Under the pieces are notes generated by a model, which was not told where the DNA came from, made no database searches, and was given only the letters and a program-made list of their open reading frames with translations. Shown one piece after another: positions 46,500 through 57,672 of a stretch of DNA of 64,000 bases (position 1 is the stretch's first letter; every line of letters begins with the position of its first letter). Source of the stretch: Nissolia schottii (lineage: Eukaryota > Streptophyta > Magnoliopsida > Fabales > Fabaceae); assembly GCA_003254905.1 (NCBI GenBank), contig QANU01055992.1, positions 367,917 to 431,916 of the forward strand, read 5' to 3'. A program made the translations under genes and the position numbers.

Positions 46500-47015
46500 G
46501 ATAAGGGTATAATGTCAACATTTTATTTAAATAAAATAGGAAACATGAAAAAGGGAAGACAATAACTTTAAACCAATGAATATGCAGAATTACATAACGA
46601 AAATATGTAAGTCTAACTACTTCATAATGGACCAATAAAGAACAGAATATGAGATCAGAGAGCTATAAATGCTTACCTTAAATGCAAAGGATGCTAGAAT
46701 AATATTGAAGCGATGAACATTAATGTTGAGACATTTGAGGGACTCTGAATGAATTCCATGAAATAATTAGAATCATATACGAAGCTATAGCAAAACAACG
46801 GAGCTCGACATCCTGAAAGTTTAAGTTTATATGCAAACACTAAAAAAACAAAGTCATAGTTAATAAATTTATTTGAATAGAAAGTAGCTTCAGTCAGGAA
46901 GGGATCAAGCATTAACAAGTATGAAAACAAAAATTAGTATAATGTGAATATATGTAATAAGAAAATTGTGGCTACCTTGTTGATAAAAAGGACTTGACCC
47001 ATTGTAACATCCTGT
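46500..47015 (-). repeat. linker Q and exon-like module E, copy 1 (left arm)
   Basis: Linker 46500-46675 (TTTAAATAAAATAGGAAA...ACTTCATAATGGACCAATAAAGAA) followed by part of module E. On the minus strand module E shows an exon-like block bounded by CAG and GTAAGC, plus the block ending GACAAG|GTAGCC in related copies. This copy lacks the distal part of the module. Confidence 0.75.
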
Positions 47016-47109
47016 TTTTCCTTAAGAAGAATTTCGCCTAATTAATAAATCACGAGCCAGTTATTTTGATTGGAAAAATTTTAAAAGTTATTTTCTAAAA
47101 ATATTAGTC

Positions 47110-47335
47110 AGAGTAATTTATATAGGTCATCCAATTATCCCACCATAATTTCTCGAGTAATTTGGGTCATCGAATTATCCCTCAAATGTTTTTCCGGTCA
47201 AATGGGTCGTTAAATTATCCACACCATAATTCGAGGGTTGTACGGGTCATTGAAATATCCCATAAATATTTAGAGGGACATATAAGTCATCCAATTATCC
47301 CACCATAAATTTTAGAATAATACGGATCATCTGCA
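47110..47335 (+). repeat. satellite S, short block
   Basis: Four to five subunits of the GGTCATCCAATTATCCCACCATAA type, the subfamily also found (inverted) at 59726 onwards rather than that of the 43.8-46.1 kb array. Confidence 0.85.
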
Positions 47336-47770
47336 ACGCTTGAAAAGAGTTGCACGCTAGCCGTTCGATGTGCAAGCAAGGAGCCGGCAGGCACTGGCAA
47401 CCCAATCACCACTCACACGCCATCACGTCAAGGAATCAGCTCAACCGAACGAACCGCACCCCACATCTGCTAGAAGGCATGCAAGGAAACGAAAGCATCC
47501 GATAGCACCCATCCCACACCGCTAGGCATGATCAAACATCAGAAGATGCATCGCGGTGGCAACCAAAATACTCGAGGGGCACGAGCCGAAAATCAGTCTG
47601 TGCTCACCACCGTGTGTATTGAAACCCAAACACCACTCACACGCCACCACGTCAAGGGATCAGTTCAACCGAACGAACCGCACCCCACATCTGGCAGAAG
47701 GCATGCAAGGAAATGAAAGCATCTTAGAGCGCCCATTCCACACCGCTAGGCATGATCAAACACCATGCGT
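47336..47770 (+). repeat. module P, copy 2 (two sub-units)
   Basis: Two tandem sub-units of about 225 bases, each ending TAGGCATGATCAAACA(C/T)CA. An open frame of 72 codons (47556-47774) is also open in both right-arm copies. Its protein has no recognisable domain (rich in His, Pro, Thr, Arg), so it is listed as repeat, not gene. Confidence 0.8.
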
Positions 47771-47865
47771 ATAATGTCAATATCTGATTTAAATAAAATA
47801 TGTAAGTCTAACTACTTCATAATGGATCAATAAAGAATAAAATATGAGATCAGAGAGCTATATAT

Positions 47866-49720
47866 GCTTACCTTAAATGCAGAGGATGCTAGAATAATAT
47901 TGAAGTGGTGGGCATTAATGTTGAGACATTCCTGAATGAATGCCATAAAGAATGAGAATCATATACGAAGCTATAACAATAAAACAAAGCTCGACATCCT
48001 GAAAGTTTAAGCTTATACGCAATCACTAAAAAAAATAAAGTCAAAGTTCATAAATTTATGTGAGTAGAAAATAGCTTCAGCCAAGAAGGGATTAAGCATT
48101 AACAAACATGAAAACTAAAATTAGTATAATGTGAATATGTGTAATGAGAAAATTGTGGCTACCTTGTCGATAAAAAGGACTTGACCCGTGCACTTCTTAA
48201 CTTTCCTGAGTTTCCTGAGAAAATAACTAATAATTAAAAGGAAATGAAATCAGAGACGTTGATTTTCAGTTGCATTTATATGACAGGAAACACTAACAGA
48301 AGGGAAACCTTAGTAGAAAAAAAGAAGAAGCAAAACTGTGAAAAAAAATCCTAATATTACAAACACCTGTAAGAAAAAGAAAACTAATCTCTACTCGAAA
48401 CCTATAATTTAAAGTCATCTTACCTCTACAATGGTGCCCAACCCACTGAAAATTCAATCAAATTATCAATCACGTCACATCGACTTTCTGAATATTTTTG
48501 GGTCAGACAGGTCATCGAATTATCCCAACAAAAATTTGGAAGGTATGCTTACCTTAAATGTAGAGAGGATGCTAGAATAATATTGAAGTGATGAGTATTA
48601 ATGTTGAGACATTTCTGAATGAATGCCATGAAAGAATGAGAATCATATACGAAGCTATAACAAAAAAACGAAGCTCGACATCCTGAAAGTTTAAGCTTAT
48701 ACGCAATCACTAAAAAAAATAAAGTCAAAGTTCATAAATTTATGTGAGTAGAAAATAGCTTCAGCCAAGAAGGGATCAAGCATTAACAAACATGAAAACA
48801 AAAATTAGTATAATGTGAATATGTGTAATGAGAAAATTGTGGCTACCTTGTCGATGAAAAGGACTTGGCCCGTGCACTTCTTAACTTTCCTGAGTTTCCT
48901 GAGAAAATAACTAATAATTAAAAGGAAATGAAATCAGAGACCTTGATTTTCAGTTGCATTTATATGACAGGAAACACTAACAGAAGGGAAACCTGAGTAG
49001 AAAAAAAAAAAGCAAAATTGTGAAAAAAAATCCTAATATTACAATCACCTGTAAGAAAAAGAAAACTAATCTCTACTCGAAACCTGCAATTTAAAGTCAT
49101 CTTACCTCTACAATGGTGCCCAACTCACTGAAAATTTAATCAAATTATCAATCATGTCACATCTACTTTCTGTATGTTTTTTGGGTCAGACAGGTCATCG
49201 AATTATCCCACAAATATTTGGAAGGTATGCTTACCTTAAATGTCGAGGATGCTAGAATAATATTGAAGCGATGAATATTAATGTTGAGACATTTCTGAAT
49301 GAATGCCATGAAAGAATTAGAATCATATACGAAGCTATAACAAAAAAAACGAAGCTCAACATCCTTAAAGTTTAAGCTTATACGCAATCACTAAAAAAAA
49401 TAAAGTCAAAAGTTCATAAATTTATGTGAGTAGAAAATAGCTTCAGCCAAGAAGGGATCAAGCATTAACAAACATGAAAACAAAAATTAGTATAATGTGA
49501 ATATGTGTAATGAGAAAATTGTGGCTACCTTGTCGATGAAAACGACTTGACCCATGCACTTCTTAACTTTCCTGAGTTTCCTGAGAAAATAACTAATAAT
49601 TAAAAGGAAATGAAACCAGAGACCTTGATTTTCAGTTGCATTTATTAGACAGGAACCACTAACAAAAAGGAAACCTGTGATTTTCAGTTGCATTTATTAG
49701 ACTTTGCATATGATATCAAA
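47866..49720 (-). repeat. three tandem copies of exon-like module E (about 681-base period)
   Basis: Units start at GCTTACC in 47866, 48547 and 49229. On the minus strand each has blocks flanked by splice-like signals: a short block ending ATTGTAGAG|GTAAG, a block beginning CTCAG|GTTTCCC, a block ending ATCGACAAG|GTAGCC (reading about KKCxGQVLFIDK), and a block of about 128 bases from CAG|GATGTCGAG to TTTAAG|GTAAGC. Each unit also carries one satellite subunit (GGTCATCGAATTATCCC). The last copy is shortened. I do not recognise the parent gene. Confidence 0.8.
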
Positions 49721-51042
49721 GATAAGATAGGGAAATAGAAGCACGGAAACATAAAATTATTGTATTTTCTATACTTCGCCAAAGTTAGGACAAAAGAGAT
49801 AGAAAAATTTTGCCTACAGAGGCACAAAATTGAGGCCTGAAGGGACAAATTTTTTTTTTTTTTTTTTATCCTTGTGTCCTTGTCCACCTACCTTGTCTCT
49901 GGTACCAAACGTAGCTTTAGAAATTGAATATTTTCTGTCCCAATTAAACTACCAATATTTAGACAATGTAATTGGATTCATACTCTCTATCTTTCTTAAT
50001 TGAGAGTAGGAATCGCTTGGCCATAATTTTTTTTCTTCTATTCCTAAGATTCTGAACTCGAGATTATTTGTTAAAAGATCATAGCCGCTTGATCTTAACA
50101 CCCCTTAGTTTGAGACAGAATCTAAGGAGCCGACTTCCATGGACCCTATCCAGTTTGGAACCATTTTTTTCCAAGTAGTATTTTAACAATAAAAAACTAT
50201 CACAATTACTTTTCTATCCTTCTTTTTTAATTCTCACGAAAATTTTTTCTTCCCCCTTTCTTTTTGCTGCCTCCTCTGTTCCTACTGTTTAGTCCCTTGA
50301 CAAACCATGAACCACCACCCCAACGCCACCATTACCTCCAGCGCCATCACTTGTGCCGGAACGAGTGAACTCACGCTTGGCAAGGTTACATCTTTCTCTC
50401 TACTATGGTGATTCATGGCATCATTGTTGTGAAATTAAAAGTTTTTGTTTTGAATACTTTCACTCCGTTGGTTACTTTCAACTTGCCACAGGGTTTGTTG
50501 GGTGACTTGAAGGAGGGGCGACGCTTGAACTAGAGGAAGGAAGGCATGAAAGGAGTGATGGGAGATGTTTGATGAGAGGGGTAGGACAAGAAAATTACAA
50601 AACTGGATAGGGATAAAATTGGTGAATTAAATAAAAATATTATTAAAATATAAAAGTAATTTATTAAGTTATTAGTTTTTAGATATAATCTTGACCCTCC
50701 ATTTGTCTTTGAATGGTTAAGTTTTTAGAGACCAATTTGGTTCATAACAAAGCCTAGTCCAAAGAAGTCAAAGCCCGGAATCTAATTGCAATAAAATAAA
50801 GTGTGCTAGCCACATTGATTTATCATGGCTGCTTTGTTCCATTTTTGTCCATGGTGGCTTGAAAGTTGCTGCACGAGGACCTCATGTCTGCTCCAATGCA
50901 GAAAGTTGGAGTGCTTTTTCCCTTTAACCCTTTTTTGTAATTATCTTGTAATCACAAACGTTTCTAGAACCATTAGTGGCACATAATAACTATAAGTGTG
51001 ACAAATTAAAATAATAAAATTTACAAGTTGGAGTCTAAAGTT
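49721..51042. other. intergenic, no gene seen
   Basis: Low-complexity T/A runs at 49850-49870 and AT-rich sequence. A short CCACC/CTCC-rich patch (50300-50400) gives no convincing coding reading. Confidence 0.5.
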
Positions 51043-52447
51043 TGAGCTTTTTACTCTTTTGCCCCTGGCAGAGGAATAAATTACCAAAATACCCTCGTTT
51101 CAAAACATATTACAGGAGTACCCCCGTTTATGCTGACGTGGCAGGATTCGCCAACACGCTTGGTGAATTCAGGTAGAATTCGCCAATTGCGTTGGTGAAT
51201 TTAAGACAAAGAATTTTTTTTTAAAATTTGTTTAATTAAAATGAAAGTTAACGTTCATATATGCGCTTTGGCGAAAATCGTGGATTCTCGGGTAAGCTAC
51301 AAAAATTCAAAAAATAATATTGCAAAAAGTTCAGGACGCTCTTTATCGTGCGCGGGGGGGAATTCATCAGTTTGAACTTTGAAAGGCTCAAACGGCTTAG
51401 CCTCATGCACGCGAACCCAACTCCCTTCTCAACTCTTTTTACCAAAACAACAACTATTAAAGGTATATAAACACTTAAAAGGTTTGTGAGCTAACCAATG
51501 TGGGACTAGAGTTTTTGTGTATTAATTGAACAGAATATTTTTCCATCTTTTGCATGCTATCCTTCAAAGTCTTATCTTAGTTGTTGAAGGATTAAAGATA
51601 ATTTCTTTCTTGGATGAGATCACTCGTTGATTCAGAAAAACAAGGCTACAATGCATTGTCCTTTCAACAGCACATAACAACATCACATCAACTGAAATTT
51701 CAGTTTTAATATCATGATACATGAATTAAATCACATATGCCCTGTTGAAGAATATGAATTGCAAAGGTTCGTTGAATTTGAGAACTCACGAGGCAATTAG
51801 TATGCATGTGATTCCAAGCAGCTGAAGTCTTTGAGTTTCAATGTAATTTCTGGAGAGAAACCAATCTATGACTTGTATACCCTTCTGTCTTCTTTTCTCC
51901 TCTTCTTTAATATTTGTTCTTTCATTGGAATTTTTTGTTTCCTTCTTACAAGTCCATGAACAAACTGAGCTGTGTAATGAAAGCTTTAGTTATGCATTGT
52001 CTATAAATTCTTTAACATTCTTTTTCCAATTATATGGATATTTTTTGCTGCAGTCAATGAAGTCTCATATGTTGGTCTGCACTGCTATTTTGAAAAAAAA
52101 AGGTGGTTTTGTGAAATGTTCTAATCCCACATTGGTTAGCTCACAAACCTTTTAAGTGTTTATATACATTTAGTAGTTGTTGTTTTGGTAAAAAGAGTTG
52201 AGAAGGGAGTTGGGCTTGTGCGTATGAGGCCAAGCCGTTTGGGCCTTTCGAAGTCCAAACTGATGGATTCCCCCTGCACGCACGATAAAGAGCGTCCTGA
52301 ACTTTTTGCAAGATTATTTTTTGAATTTTTGCAGCTTACCCGATAACCCACGATTTTCTAAACAGGAGTACTCCTGTAATATGTTTTGAAACGAGGGTAT
52401 TTTGGTAATTTGTTCCTCTTGCAGGGGCACAAGAGTAAAAAACTCCT
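51043..52447. mobile_element. foldback element with long inverted arms
   Basis: The left arm 51043-51510 and the right arm 52125-52447 are inverted copies. Shared blocks, from outside in, are: TTTTACTCTTTTGCCCC, CCAAAATACCCTCGTTTCAA, TACAGGAGTA, TTGCAAAAAGTTCAGGACGC, ATCAGTTTG, CTTCTCAACTCTTTTTACC and GGTTTGTGAGCTAACCAATG. The left arm has about 130 extra bases (51130-51260) containing two GATTCGCCAA-type repeats. The centre (51511-52124) has no transposase. It fits a non-autonomous Foldback or Mutator-type element. Confidence 0.8.
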
Positions 52448-54105
52448 ACAGTTTCTATTTGTCCAATAAGACCATGTAATTCGACATAGATTTTGTGCAC
52501 ATTAATCAAAACACACACCAATTTGAGCCAAGTGCAAAGCATAACTGCTAGCACTAGTCTTTTTCTCAGGTGAAGATGATCTTGAGCTTTGAAAATCTCT
52601 GCATCTTTGTTCCTCAATTTTATTAACATCTTTTCTTCATTTGACTCACGTGCAGACCAAGATCATAAAATAAAATTCAGTCAATTAAACACTCTTTCGC
52701 CATCTTGACAATGCCGGTGAATTCGATGACCAAAAAAATTGTTTCGAAAATGAATGAATGAATTCAATGATTTAATTAGCAAAACCCTATTGGCACACAG
52801 TTTCATATTATTTATTAAAGTCTGATTTGATATTTATGGTCTCACTCAAACATCTTCTAATAATGTTATATTTTATATTGTTACATTAATTAGGCGTGCA
52901 ATCTCACAATTGGGCAGAGAAGGGGAAATAAATAATTGAACCTTTTGACATCAACATCAACATCAATACTAATTTAGCTACAAAAACTGATTGGCTCTAA
53001 TTAATGATGATGATATTTGAAAATACGCATGGTAACAAGTTTGTGTAATTTCTAATTTGTGAAATATTATGAATAGAAGAATTATACAATTGTTTGTATA
53101 ATTATCTAAAAGTCCATTTTGTCAACTTATTTATATACAAAGTTATCTTATTCGTTGACTTGAAAAGGCGTATAAATAAGGACCTCATAATTAAAAATTT
53201 TGTTTTCTTATTAAGCTTATATAGTGGTAAAGACTATAGAATCTTTTTGTTTGGTCCAATTGTTCATCTAAACATTCAGGCTGATGATGAATACAACAAA
53301 AATATCGCTATTAAGTGTTAAGTCTAGTGGTATAGGAATCTACTTTTTATTAATAGAATGGAATTAAATAAGTGTAATTCCTTTCAGTACTTGCTATAGG
53401 AAGGGGAAAAAAATAAAAAATAAAAAAGTCAGTGTTTCTGGTTTATTTGTGTTTCTCCTACAATTATGAGGATTAAGATATACTATGCTTAATTATCTAG
53501 AGGTTTAGGATTTGTGATTTGCTTCTAGCTTAATATTATTGGTACTATGTATTATTAATAAACTACAATTCCTATTTAATTCAAGTTAAATGTTTTGTTA
53601 GTATAAGTAAAGATCAGGATTTAAAAAAAAAAAAAAAAGAAAAAAAGAAACAGTCTTTATGATTTAATTTATAATGAAATTATGCTAGATTTATAATAAA
53701 AAAATGATACATGTACACCCAATTTTATACACCCATACACACACCATTAATAATGCACAAACTTTATTCTCGTGAGTGCTCAAACATTAAAAACTTATAG
53801 ATGATATTCTCAATTATACTTAATTAAATGCACAAACATTACAGGCATTAAAACACAAATTTTATGTATATAAGTGTATGGTGTATGTATGATGTATATT
53901 TTTTGCTGTACGTCTAGCATGACTCATTTATAATATAATGATTAATTTAAACTTTGAAAGTTTTTTTTTGAGTAGTGTGTATTTAGAAAGTAATTGGAAT
54001 GTAATTTAAATTTAGAAACTATTTTGTGATTAATTTATTTATTTAAAATGTTACACTTAAAGTAAATAAATTACTTGATTATACATACATACATATATAT
54101 ATATA

Positions 54106-54146
<41 letters not shown>

Positions 54147-54525
54147 GAAAAAAATTATTTTCCTAATTTTACTACGAATAATATCACCCATATCCTCTCA
54201 AACCAACCAAACCAAGATCAATACAATGAGAAATAGGCTCCTCAGTAAACCCTTACAATTCAACTGCTGCTGCATAGCAGCTTCACAAACCGCCGCAACA
54301 ACATTATATGCGGACGCAATTAGTGAAAGATCACAAAATGCAAAAATTCAAACTGGGCAGCACAATGTTCCTTAATGACTATTCAAATTCAATAGCAGGC
54401 GAGTTGCGATTACTGTAATTGCGAGAAAGATGACAGGAAAATGCAGGCAATGCGGTCGCAACTTAAAACCAAATAGTGAGAGAGAGATCGAAAAACTCTT
54501 TTGAAGCCACTTTTTCTGCAAATAC
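52448..54525. other. AT-rich intergenic
   Basis: No recognisable gene. The kinase-domain exons expected downstream (minus strand) of the kinase fragment at 54526-55760 are not seen here. It includes the AT/GT microsatellite at 54080-54144. Confidence 0.5.
54080..54144. repeat. (AT)n(GT)n(AT)n microsatellite
   Basis: Uninterrupted alternating purine-pyrimidine run of about 55-65 bases. Confidence 0.95.
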
Positions 54526-55760
54526 CTTGGCTGAAATGATTGGTTGCAACTTGAATATGGTGAGAAAAGATCTTCCAAGGTGACCGACAAGGTGAGGGAG
54601 ATGCAACATCAATGAGGCAACTTGGAAGTAAAGTTTCCCTCATGCTCCTTGAAAGCTTAAGGGCACTGAGTGATGGTGGTTGCAATGATGAAGGTTTCTT
54701 TGTGTTAAGAATAATTTATGATTGTAAATGATTTGATTTGATTGATTTGATTTAATTATAATCTTTTAAATTGATTGTAATTTATTTTTGGCCGGTGTGT
54801 TTTAGTCGTTAAGTTCAGCCTATAAATAGGCTCAGCCTCCTATGTAAAGACACACAACAACTCTCAGATATAATTACTCAAATAATACAATTGTTATTTC
54901 TCTGTTATCTATCTTTCTCCTATATTTTCTGGTGTGCCATTTATCTGTTTCTCCACGATGTTTAACATCGTATCAGAGCCATGGTTCCCACCTTGAACCC
55001 ATATTCCTGCTTCCGCCAATTTTCCCCTTAACCGCCTCCACATAATCTTGATGTTGACTTAATCTGCCTCCGTGTAGTCTCGATTGTTGTCTATCGTTGT
55101 TGCCTTTGCTAGTTCCGCCTAGCTCTCGATATTGCCTTTGTTGGTTCCGCCCAACTCCTAATGTTGCCTCCGTTGTTGCTTTTGCTGGTTTCGCCCAGTC
55201 ACTGTTGCCTTCGCTGGTTCCGCCCAGCCTTTGTTGCCTCCGTTTTGTTGGTTCCGTTCTACTCAGCCCTCCGTTGAACTATGACAAGCTTAAAGCTCGG
55301 GGAGCTTTAGCTTGAGGGAGGGTGTTAAGAATAATTTATGATTGCAAATGATTTGATTTGATTTAATTATAATCTTTTAAATTGATTGTAATTTATTTTT
55401 GGCTGTTGTGTTTTGGTCGTTGAGTTCAGCCTATAAATAGGCTCAGCCTTCTATGTAAAGACACACAACAACTCTCAGATATAATTACTCAGTAATACAA
55501 TTGTTATTTCTCTGTTATCTATCTTTCTCCTATATTTTCTGGTGTGCCATTTATCTGTTTCTCCACGATGTTTAACACATTGATCTTCCCTTCAACAATT
55601 GAAGGAATCCATGCCACCTAGAAGAAGATGTTCTTGAAGCATCATCTTGAGAATCAGAAGAATCCATTGTTGGATCCTTGGATGAACTTCTTGTTTCTGA
55701 ATCTGAGCTCTTGAAATAGTCCTCGAGAATCGTCACAGGTGAATCCACCTTTTCCTTCAT
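54526..55760 (-). pseudogene. receptor-like cytoplasmic kinase (RBK1/2-type) 5' fragment split by a TRIM
   Basis: The minus-strand reading starts at MKEKVDSPVTILEDYF (55760) and runs through SSRWHGFLQLLKG to 55578. It resumes after the inserted element at 54702 with SLSALKLSRSMRETLLPS, then SPWKIFSHHIQVATNHFSQ, to a splice-donor-like AG|GTATTT at 54526/54525. The WHGF..LLK, ALKLSRSMRET and PWKIF(T/S)HH.IQVATN.FS segments are characteristic of plant ROP-binding receptor-like cytoplasmic kinases just before their kinase domain. One residue appears missing between HH and IQ relative to family members I recall. No kinase-domain exons are seen within 4 kb downstream, so only the 5' part was kept or copied here. 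A GA-repeat (56139-56177) upstream resembles a 5' UTR. Not expected to make a functional kinase. Confidence 0.75.
54703..55577 (+). mobile_element. TRIM (miniature LTR retroelement)
   Basis: An 875-base element with LTRs 54703-54967 (265) and 55323-55577 (255), both TGTTAAGAAT...TTTAACA. A tRNA-Met-type primer site (TATCAGAGCCATGG) starts at about 54971. A purine tract (GCTTGAGGGAGGG) precedes the second LTR. The internal part of about 355 bases has no coding and contains five or six decayed copies of a GTTGCCTTCGCTGGTTCCGC minisatellite. Flanking CTTTG / CATTG fit a 5-base target duplication with one difference. LTR divergence of about 3 % suggests a few million years at most. It lies inside an exon of the kinase fragment, in the opposite orientation. 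Confidence 0.9.
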
Positions 55761-56138
55761 CTTTCTTCTTCTTTTGGAGACCCTCAAACACAGACGAAAA
55801 ATGGGGTTTTTTTTTTTCTTCTTTTCTTTCCTTTCTTTCTTTAATTGACAAACCCACCAAGAAATTGAGGATTTTTTTTCCCATTATGAAGGGTTAAGCT
55901 ATATGTAAAGAAAAATGTTCTCTCTTAAAAGTATTATACACTAAAAGCCATAAAATTAAGAGTCACCCATGAAATGGAAAATTAAAGACTTTATATGATA
56001 ACCAAAGCTGAGAGAATACAAGTGGTTGCAAATAAGCATTAAATTGAAGGTTAATGGCATGAACTTTTTTTTTGGTCCTAGAAATGAAAGATTGGAATAT
56101 GTAACATTTTTACCCCCTAGAAAACAAAATTTAGAAGA

Positions 56139-56179
<41 letters not shown>

Positions 56180-57180
56180 CTTCTTCAAGTGAAGGAATCA
56201 GAAGAATCCTAAGGGAATAAGCCAAAGCAACAACAACTGCAAAAGAAAAACCAATTTTTGAAGAGACCCAAAAAGAGAAGACACCAAAAAACTATTGCAT
56301 CAGAAAAGAACAGAGTGGGTTCCCCTGCATCTCTCTGAAAACTCACACAAGGTGAAGAAGAAAAAGGAAAAGAAAAAGGTGATCGGAGAAATTCAAAAAC
56401 CAATAAAGACGTTGAGTGTCACAGAGGAGAAAAATGAAAAACAAATTAATAAGCTTTGTTTGGTGTGGGTTTTTTCAAATCAATCAAAGATGGAACAGAG
56501 GAAAACAGAGCAGAGGGGTGAACAGAGTAAACAGAGACGTAGGCGTATAAGAGAGCGGTTTTAATTTACTTAGCCTCTCCGCTTCAGCAAACTAACCGTC
56601 ATTGCTCCTTTTTTATTTCCAAAATGTTTCTTTTTTGAAGCTTTCCATTTCATCCAACCTACAGAAAATGATGATATTTTGTGTGGATTAGAAAATGAAC
56701 ATATGATAATTAAATAAGAGAATAATGTATCCCTATAAAATAAGATGTTTCTCAGGATAATTTTTAATATGAACCAATTAGTCACATTAATAAATTAATA
56801 ATATGACAATAAGATATTTATTCCTTTAAGAGACCTATTCTATTCAGAATAGTAGTTTAATCAATATTAAAATAATATGATAATATAATAAAAGTAAATC
56901 TATGGGATAAATATTATATACTAATGTTATCTCGGATATTTTCCTAGCGCAAAATCTTAGCTATGCAGAAGCTTTTGGCACAAATCTTTTTCCTTGTTTA
57001 TTTATATAGAGACGATGGTTCACCATACACTGCACTTATTCGTGCACACACTACTATTCCCTATAACAAACTACAACGGCTAGCACAACAGCAATAACAG
57101 CAGCAATAATGACAACAATTAATTCTCAATTAAATCCTCAGCTTCTCACATAAAGCAAACCAACTCCAGGGATTAGTTAT
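55761..57180. other. intergenic between kinase and PPR4-like fragments
   Basis: Contains the GA microsatellite 56139-56177 and otherwise AT-rich sequence. Open frames are short and without motifs. It probably includes the original promoter and leader of the kinase fragment (minus strand), and a TATATATATA run at 57183-57192 ahead of the PPR4-like fragment. Confidence 0.4.
56139..56177. repeat. (GA)n microsatellite
   Basis: About 19 GA units. On the minus strand this is a CT-repeat about 380 bases upstream of the kinase-fragment start, a common plant leader/promoter feature. Confidence 0.95.
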
Positions 57181-57289
57181 ACATATATATATACACATGA
57201 AAGAGCGCTCTTCACCTCTCTCTGTCCCTCTCTTCGCCTTTCTCTCTCTCTCTCTCTCTCTAAAATCTCAGAACTCCAAGCCTCTCAAA

Positions 57290-57672
57290 ACAAACACGCC
57301 TACCCCAAACCCCCATCCAATTCAAACACCCTGAAGAACAAGAACCCCTTCAGTTTCTCCCGTTCTCTGGCAGACACGCTGTGGCTCACAAGCAAACTCT
57401 CTCCCCCTCCTCCTGTTCCTCTTCCTACTCAGCCTCCCGAAGTGGAACCAGACGGCAACGAAACGGCTGACTCGCAGGCACCGGCAACCGGGGAAAATCT
57501 TGGTGGGGAACTTGCCCGGATGGGTCAAGAAACATGAGGTTGCGGAGTTCTTTCGCCAATTTGGGCCGATCAAGAGCATGATATTGATCAAGGGTCACAA
57601 CGACACGGACAGGAATGCGGGGTTCGGGTTTGTAAATTACGGAGGCCAGGCGGAGAGCTCCTTCGATTACAG
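57290..57672 (+). pseudogene. PPR4-like (RRM + PPR protein) 5' exon fragment
   Basis: The reading KNPFSFSRSLADTLWLTSKL, a Pro/Glu-rich linker and then ILVGNLPGWVKKHEVAEFF (from 57497) ends in GPIKSMILIKGH and NAGFGFVNY (57614-57640). RNP2 is ILVGNL and RNP1 is NAGFGFVNY, so this is an RRM. The combination closely resembles the N-terminal region of chloroplast PPR4 (At5g04810), an RRM plus pentatricopeptide-repeat protein needed for rps12 trans-splicing. The linker and RRM are in different frames: one base of the G/A-run at about 57488-57497 seems gained or lost. The exon ends at a good donor (ACAG|GTTTGT, 57672). No PPR repeats follow in the next 1.5 kb. No in-frame ATG is apparent upstream. 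Confidence 0.75.

Noticed and set aside
50290-50560. Possible short gene in the CCACC-rich patch
   Set aside because: No frame longer than a few dozen codons, no start context, no motif.
55097-55315. Pro/Ser-rich frame inside the TRIM
   Set aside because: Product of the internal minisatellite; TRIMs do not code for proteins.
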